Source: Adiantum capillus-veneris (lineage: Eukaryota > Streptophyta > Polypodiopsida > Polypodiales > Pteridaceae). Taken from it: a stretch of DNA of 64,000 nucleotides. Both the position numbers and the translations under genes were made by a program. The notes under the pieces are model-generated. The model ran no database searches. It saw only the letters and a list, made by a program, of their open reading frames with translations, and was not told the origin of the DNA. The stretch covers positions 67,212,935-67,276,934 of the forward strand of contig CM043950.1 of the NCBI GenBank assembly GCA_014529385.2. The letters are read 5' to 3'. Within the stretch, counting starts at the first letter, position 1; every line of letters begins with the position of its first letter. Shown piece after piece: positions 57,469 through 64,000 of this stretch.

Positions 57469-58560
57469 ATATCATCCCTAGTGCCAATGATTCATTGCTC
57501 TCAAGCTTCATTGCTATGTCCCATTCAAGTGTAGAGAGTCACTAGTTCCACCACTTGTCCAAGATAGACTCCATTGAACATAAAAATAGAGATAGACCAC
57601 AAGCTTCTATCTTATCTTCAATATATCATCCATAGTGCCAATGATTCATTGCTCTCAAGCTTCAATATATCATCCATAGTGCCAATGATTCATTGCTCTC
57701 AAGCTTCATTATATGCCCAACCACAACTATCATGGGTTATTTAGTCTCAATCTCCACCACTTGTTCAACCTAAAGTATCATGGATTATTTGGTGTCAATC
57801 TCCATCACTTTTCTAACTTATAGTCCACTGTAATATGTTTATTGTGGTTTTAATCTTCAACTTTTCTAACCTTCTTTCATTTTTAGGATAGACTTTGAGT
57901 CTAGGGAAAAAGTGCACATGGTACCTGACAATGAAATTGTTTGTGTTGGTTGTGTGTGTAGAACCAATGAAAATTTCACTCATTGTGGTATAAAGATAGG
58001 GCAAGTAAATGTATCCATACTAGTGGATAAATCCATTCCAGACAATCTATTCTAAAAGCTTTTGTGCATCCTACATTCACCAGTTGCCCATTCTTAACAA
58101 GTTTTGGAAGGCAAGATGCTTCATATACCATGAATTCACGATTTGAAACACGGTTTTTAAGAAAATGTGCATATAAGGTTCACTACTTGGCCATTCTAAT
58201 TAGCTATTAGAATGGGAGGTGAAATTTATACCCATAACTTAGCAGTTCTAAGTAACCAAAAGACAAATAATTGGAACTTAGAACTACCATTTGGCCATTC
58301 TAAACAATCCTTAGAAGGTGGTAGCATCTTAAACCAAACATTCCAAACAAGTTGTGGAAGGGTGGTTGGTGCACTCAATAAACTAGTACTTTTCCATTCA
58401 AAGAACATTGTTGTAAATATGGGTGCATCCTAGACCCGCCATTTGTACTCATGGGTTTGGTACATCCAAAATCCACTATTGGGATATTCTTAACGATACA
58501 AAATAGAAAATGCATTCAAAATGAACTATTGCATAAATTGCTAATGCATAAGTTTATGAT
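57469..58560. repeat. Minisatellite decay zone
   Basis: Three copies of ATCATCCATAGTGCCAATGA with a TTCATTGCTCTCAAGCTTCA tail (57470, 57621, 57668) are followed by scattered CCACCACTTGTCCAA and CACTTGGCCATTCTAA cores to about 58460, as at 41.6-43.4 kb. Confidence 0.6.
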
Positions 58561-58851
58561 TTGATAAAATATGTACAATGAGATACAAATTCCTGTATGG
58601 ATTATGTTTAACATGATACATGAACTTTGAAATAGAGCATTATTATGCTAGCTCAAAAAATCTTGTGAAATTCAATGGATATCACTCTAGGAATAGATTT
58701 TTGTATGAAATCAATTATTCATTGCATAACATGGTAATGCCATCACAACTCACGGCGTTTATCATGATACATACTCAGTAATGAGTCGGTTTTAAATAGA
58801 TTATTAATAACTTTCACATAAGGGACTTTATCTCATGAGATTTGAGTGATG

Positions 58852-60196
58852 TCATGTAAATTCATATTTTGCAAGAAGATCTTCACCACTTTCTATGTGG
58901 TGTAGAGTTTTAACACAGACATAGCCGCATTTATCCAATCTAATTTGTGTTGTGGTGGATTTATGCCAAGGTGGAAAATTGGGATCAAAAGTATAACATA
59001 CATTTGGGCTCATACTTAGACCATGAGTACTATTTATATATCCTGCCAAATTTCCATCTTCTACGTCACCAATAATATATATCTAATTGTCCACACAATT
59101 GACATTTGGATCCTCCAGGAGTGAGTACCTAGCTACCCTTGGAGACATCTTGCACAACTTCTTCCAAGTATCATAAAATACTTATCACCACCATAATGGA
59201 GAATAGTCATACCCTTTAGAAGATGTGTATGCACAAAAAGCCCATAACCAGCTCCTTGTATATTTAAAGCTCGTACTTCAAAGATAACACCACTTATCTC
59301 AAAGACTTTATCCAATGGGAAAAGTTTGTATACCAAGAAAATCATCATGACACACATAATGTGAAAAACATTATCTCTTGACATTTTTGTGTCTGCAATA
59401 CAAAAATGTTTAACATATTTTGGTTAAAAAATGTCAAACATTGTAGACTATATGTTTTAGTTAAGTTTTAAATGTCATGAAGTATCAATTCAACATAGTA
59501 AAGAATCAATTTTTTGTATGCCAATTTACATTGATTTTGTTTTTTAGTAGATATGTTACTTCAAATTATTGATGTAATAAGTAATGATTTATCTTTCCTA
59601 CAATTTTATACTATTAGGAAAAGGTTCAGTGCATGATACTTTTGAGCAAAAATAAAGTCCAAGATCTTAAATTAATGATTAATATACTTGGACAATATAC
59701 ATGATGAAACTATCATTACATGTTTAAAACAGATATCAAACTTATATCAAAAATAAAAGGCTTAACTACTTGACAAGTGGGTATAGAAGCTTAGCTCATA
59801 ATTGCTTCAAGGTTCAGAAAGTTTGTAAGTGATATGGGTGTCTCACTTGTTGATTCTCCTTCCGTATTTGATACTCCATGGTCATCAATGGGCTCATCTA
59901 ATCCCCCTATAGGAACAGTAACCAATCAAAGAAAAAAGTCAAGCCATAAAAATGAAAACATCTCAAAGACTACCTAGCTATACCTGAAGTCACTTTGTGT
60001 TTTTTTGTATTTCTTGCCACTGCAAAAGCCTCTGCAATATTAGGGCTTTTTGAGGGATATTTCTTTTGGTTCACCGATATGGATGTCACGGGTTTGCTAA
60101 GATAGTGGCTCTCCACTTCTTCCCTCACAAGTGGAAATTCTACAAGTATTTCATGTAGAATGGGAAGCACATCACCATCCATTAATTGGGGTTCCT
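58852..60196 (-). pseudogene. SET-domain protein gene remnant
   Basis: Exons: 60196-59984 (PILHEILVEFPLVREEVESH, donor CAG|GTATAG), one ending its acceptor at 59907 (GLDEPIDDHGVSNTEGE), and 59392-58852 after acceptor TATTGCAG. The last reads GAGYGLFVHTHLLKGMTILHYGG, then a stop region. It resumes with AGYINSTHGLSMSPNVCY and GYVCVKTLHHIESGEDLLAKYEF. The G-x-G, the I-N-S...P-N block and the final GE-DLL-x-Y are the SET order. SET proteins are lysine methyltransferases, mostly of histones. A TAG near 59086 and a frame break make it a pseudogene. Pre- and post-SET cysteines were not seen. Confidence 0.65.
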
Positions 60197-61374
60197 CTAT
60201 ATCAGGTACATCTATTTATAAAACATCCCAAGAATAAATTCTAGATGCATCGTAAAAAATAATGATGGGTAAATTTTGTACTAAACAAGTGCTTCAAACA
60301 AACAGGTGAACTGTTGTTAACGTCTAGATTGCAATGTCTCTCTTACTTATCAGAGAGAACACTGGTCATAGCCTCCACTTTGACCTCTTTAGATATCACT
60401 TCAGTGCTTCGATCACCCTTTTCAGCATTTGATCAATAGATAGGAAGCTTAGCAGCATTTATTGACACATCCATACAAATATTGTACGAATGTCCCTGAA
60501 GAGAGGGTTACCAAAATTGTCATCTAATTTGGTTGAAAGGACATGCACCCCACTTTTTTTCTTGGAGGTAGACTTTGCACAAGAATTAAGCAATTTAGGT
60601 TATGACAAGCTAACCATCAATGCATATAATGGTATGTGCTTAATGATTATGTCCCATAATGCTAGATACCATTGCATGAAAAGAGGTACTATCTATCCCT
60701 AAACTGGTAGCTACCACAATACTACTGGGTGACATTATAGTGTTGGGTGGCTCAAACCATAGTAGCATAAATTTATCCAGTACAACATTGGTGCCTAAAA
60801 ATTGAATGTAAGACACACATGATCATGGAAATAAAGTGGTAGCCACCGCCTACCATAGCTAAAGACCATATTAGGTATTATGGTGAAAATCCCACATTGT
60901 GGGAATCTCCAAATTGACCAAATTCATGTAATTTGGAAATTTCCAACTTAAAGTGTGAAAAAAGGAGACAAACTTGTTGATAAGATGGATTGAAAATCGT
61001 ATTGGATTTTGGTGTTGATAAACACCACAAGTCAAGAGGATGAACAAAGAATGAATTTGAAGAAACACTCTTAATTAGATAAGAGAAACAAATGTTGATA
61101 CAACTAGAGATCTTGTTTACAAAATTGACTCTTATAGTCACAATAGAAGTTATGCATAATCTACTCCAACTTTGATGCCATATCAACATTTTGATCCAAG
61201 TGTGATTGATGTGCACGAGCAAGACTTGCTTTAGCTTTTAGAGCATGCCTTTCTAGAATCTTAATTCTAGAAAATGGTCCTTCTTTGTTGGGTCACCATG
61301 ACCAAACAATTACATCTACCATTTCCCACACTTGTGGGTCCTTGCAATTGATAGCCCAAAAACCCTTCCAGCAA
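60197..61374. other. Spacer between SET-like and transposase-like remnants
   Basis: A plus-strand frame at 60490-60702 is unrecognised. A short array of GGTAGCTACC / GGTAGCCACC words at 60700-60880 ends in ATATTAGGTATTATGGTGAAAA-like sequence, as at 36710. The stretch 60900-61370 is AT-rich without a gene. Confidence 0.4.
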
Positions 61375-63986
61375 TTAATGTAAGCGTGAGTATCCGTCAT
61401 CCCACTCTTTCTTGCACAAGGTGCCCAATATTGAATCTTTTTTTTTTTTGTAGTTTGGTGATTTAGGCTCGTTATCAATGTCTGATAAAGCCATTGTGAG
61501 CCAAACTAGATAGATTTTCATGTCACGTGGAACTAGCATAACAAAATCACCTTGGTGCACATCAAACATAGAGTCAAACTCTTCCCTTGGTCTATCTTGT
61601 TGAGGACCACAAAAATGATCATTCAACTCTTCAAGGCCTAGGAATCTTTCTTCTCCTTGTTGTAAGCTCATTGTAGTGGATTGTAGGTGACAAGAGTCCT
61701 GATTTGTTGGCCAAAAATTTTCATACAAGCCTTCCTATGATATGGTTGCTTTTCCAATCTCGTTAATCACCTTACTCCAGTAATCTATCACAGGTCTATA
61801 ATACCATGGCACATTTGAACCATTCCCTAGATTTTGCCAAAACCTAATATAATTCTTTAACCCTAAAATCACTTCTTAATGAGCCGTGACATATTCTGCC
61901 ATTGGCACCAAAGGTGGATCTCCATGTGACAACATTGGATTGCCTTCTATGTTTGTTTTCCAAAGGCGAATACTTACACTCTAACTTGATACACCTACAT
62001 GTGCCTTATACTGCATCATTGATGTCTCATCTTGCATAAAAAAACTGAATTGGAGTGGTTTGGAATGTCCAACAAGTATGTCTTATCCATCAAAAGATAA
62101 CCATCACAATATTTCTTGAAATTGGGGACCTTTTCAAGAAAAAATGGGGCCGGATATGAAGATGAGCTATTTCGTAATGTATCCATCAAGTGTGGCAAAG
62201 TATATGTTTGTGTAACTCTCCATTTCTTTGAAAACTTACTGAACATGGCATCTATGTCCTCGTGTGCCCAACCATCAAAAATCCTACTTGGATGGTTTTG
62301 AAAACACCTCTTTCAAAAAGCATTGATAAATATGAAAATAAGTATCGATTTTTGTTTTCCCCTGCACAATTATCCAATCATGGTAACAAGTTCTTTGGCA
62401 ACTTGCAAAATGTTGACCCCGATTCCGCTTCTGTATCTTTCGATGGTTGCACGATGGGCTCTTTTCCATCACTCAAGTTGCGGTGGTCTAAAGCGTCCCT
62501 TGATCTCAAAGCATGTAGTAGAGAGATACTACTCCTTGGTAGTCCATTTGTTGGCAGATCACCAAGAGGATGCTTATGTATCCTCTGTAAGTTATGTAAA
62601 CAATTAGCAATTGATCCAATTGTAAGATTTGGATCAGCTGGCCACAAATCATTCAAGACAAAGTGACCATAATGACCTTCTCCATGGCCATGAGTGATCA
62701 TACCTATCAAAGTCACCTGCAAATTGTATCCTGAATCTGCACCCTTAAGAACAATGCATAATCTAGGAATGGCGATCCATCTTATCATGGATTATACAAA
62801 CATACTTTTGTGGTTGAGTTTCTGAATATGTTTGCCATGCATAATATAAGCTCCTAAAACTCTACTGTTGTGCCATGTGAACTTCTCTTTCTCTCAAGAG
62901 AAGGTTTAGATTCTAGCCTTGCCTTGATGGAACTACAGACAGTGCACTTAGACAATTCACTTGTCTTTGTTAAAGTGACATCTGGATACTCTTTGTTCCA
63001 AATTCTACTGAAAGAAGATTGAGATAACTTCTTCTCATAGCCCATTTGGTCCAGTGTTGTGTTGATTTCGCTTAAAATGTCAACTTGTTTGTACATTGAT
63101 GGAATCACTAATTGAGTCTCTCTTGAGCCATCTAGTAGTGTTCTAATTCTATGTGGCGTCATCTCAGAGTTGTTATCCAGAAATTCATTTAATAGTGCTC
63201 TTGCTAAACTAGTATGTTGAAGTCCTCTTCTCAATGTACATTTGTTACCATGCACATATTGGCGCACACCGTTTTTAAAATATTCCTTGTAGACGTAAAA
63301 TGATGTCTATGGTATTCCATGTGGCTCATACCATGCTCTGCAGCAAGCAATAGAGCCATTTATCTTGAATTGGTATCGCATCTTCTCATCTTTTTGATAG
63401 CATATAGATAGAACATGATATACATAGTTTTTACGTGCTTTTTGAGACTCTCCCCAAAATTCTTGCCGTAATCTTGTCACCAAATCAGGATCTGCAAACT
63501 GACAGCATATTTTCCACAACAATCAATGCATGAAACCCTTTGAATTGACTCAGTTGAAAGATAAAAAGTAGAAGTTGGTGCTACTTGCACGTTTTTGAGT
63601 CCAGTTGATGAAGCTGTATTGTCTCTTTAGCAAAGGGGCATCAACACTACCATCAAGTTTTTTCCCAGCATTGTAATCATTCGATACATCCTCACGTCTA
63701 GTATGCATCCCATCAACAGAAGCAAAGTGTTGTAATGGGCTCCACTCCAACATATTTGTCTATTGGATGGCCACTTTAGCAAAGTAATGCTTCCCACTTC
63801 AAGCATATTCTCATTGATTGCATTCTCCCTTTCAATACCTATGCCCACAAAGTCATAACCAAGTACCTGAAAATTGACATAATCATGTGGAAATACATAC
63901 AAGATGGTTCCTTCATTCACAGTGTGCATCATTGTGTTGTCCTTTAAAAGGACCCTTTGATTTCTCCAAGATTCTCGTATTGACAT
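61375..63986 (-). pseudogene. Transposase-like gene with HEDID motif (DUF7869-like), broken, may start off the right edge
   Basis: Pieces in order on the minus strand: 63986-63627 (TILYVFPHDYVNFQVLGYDF); 63522-63307 (Cys-poor, FWGESQKARKNYVYHVLSI); 63267-62854 (SQSSFSRIWNKEYPDV and SELSKCTVCSSIKARLES); 62788-62378 (LIGMITHGHGEGHYGHFVLN and IANCLHNLQRI); 62290-62016 (GWAHEDIDAMFSKFSKKW and FKKYCDGYLL); and 61728-61375. The SKC..C, G...HG and AHEDIDA.FS blocks, in this order, fit a family of plant and invertebrate proteins annotated DUF7869 and thought to be transposase-derived. Several frameshifts and stops. My naming of the family rests on motif memory. Confidence 0.5.
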
Positions 63987-64000
63987 TTCAAACTCTGATA

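Overview
The window reads as nuclear DNA of a land plant with a large, repeat-rich genome. It holds a Tnt1/Tork-type Copia element, Ty3-type fragments and a CACTA element whose transposase carries the plant-type DUF4218 and DUF4216 regions. It also has very long GA/TC, GT/CA and poly-C microsatellites, GT-AG introns and low gene density. The sequence alone does not fix the species; a fern, lycophyte or bryophyte would fit as well as a seed plant. Almost every coding stretch is broken by stops or frameshifts, so most calls are pseudogenes.

Layout. (1) 1-14632 is a nest. An unknown open frame ends in a polypurine tract at the left edge and what follows looks like an LTR. Into that is inserted a minus-strand LTR element (1888-14632, 4-bp target duplication CTGT) whose LTRs exceed 2 kb and whose only coding content is a gag-like frame. 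Into that frame a complete Copia element (6285-11799, target duplication GTTGG) is inserted. (2) 16.6-21 kb is a decayed minus-strand Ty3-type element with a recognisable integrase and no visible reverse transcriptase. (3) 22.5-24.8 kb holds broken, spliced plus-strand exons of unknown identity.

(4) 25.1-34.5 kb is the most unusual part: three compactly arranged genes. On the minus strand a five-exon gene (27922 to 25148) starts with a histone H3/CENH3-like histone fold. It continues into a Ulp1-type SUMO protease, an acidic repeat region, and an FCP1/NLI-type phosphatase-like domain. It diverges from an open 626-codon plus-strand gene (29849-31729) of no family I recognise. The 1.9-kb region between them is almost pure microsatellite carrying three GC-rich palindromes that share one arm sequence. 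The 626-codon gene ends 71 bp from the 3' end of a broken multi-exon minus-strand gene (34489 to 31801) that looks transposase-like. This could be a single undescribed DNA transposon that acquired chromatin and SUMO genes; the linkage is inference.

(5) 36-43.5 kb holds two more FCP1-like domains in a broken minus-strand gene, flanked by degenerate minisatellites. (6) 44-46.2 kb holds an unassigned frame, a short fragment matching the start of Mago nashi, and an ankyrin-repeat pseudogene. (7) 48068-56074 is an end-to-end CACTA element (14-bp perfect terminal repeats, TAT target duplication) with a Transposase_24-like gene, a TNP2 transposase gene and a captured heavy-metal-associated (HMA) gene fragment. 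(8) 57.1-60.2 kb holds an LTR fragment, minisatellites and a SET-domain gene remnant. (9) 61.4-64 kb is a broken minus-strand gene resembling transposases with a His-Glu-Asp-Ile-Asp motif. No rRNA, tRNA or CRISPR array was seen.
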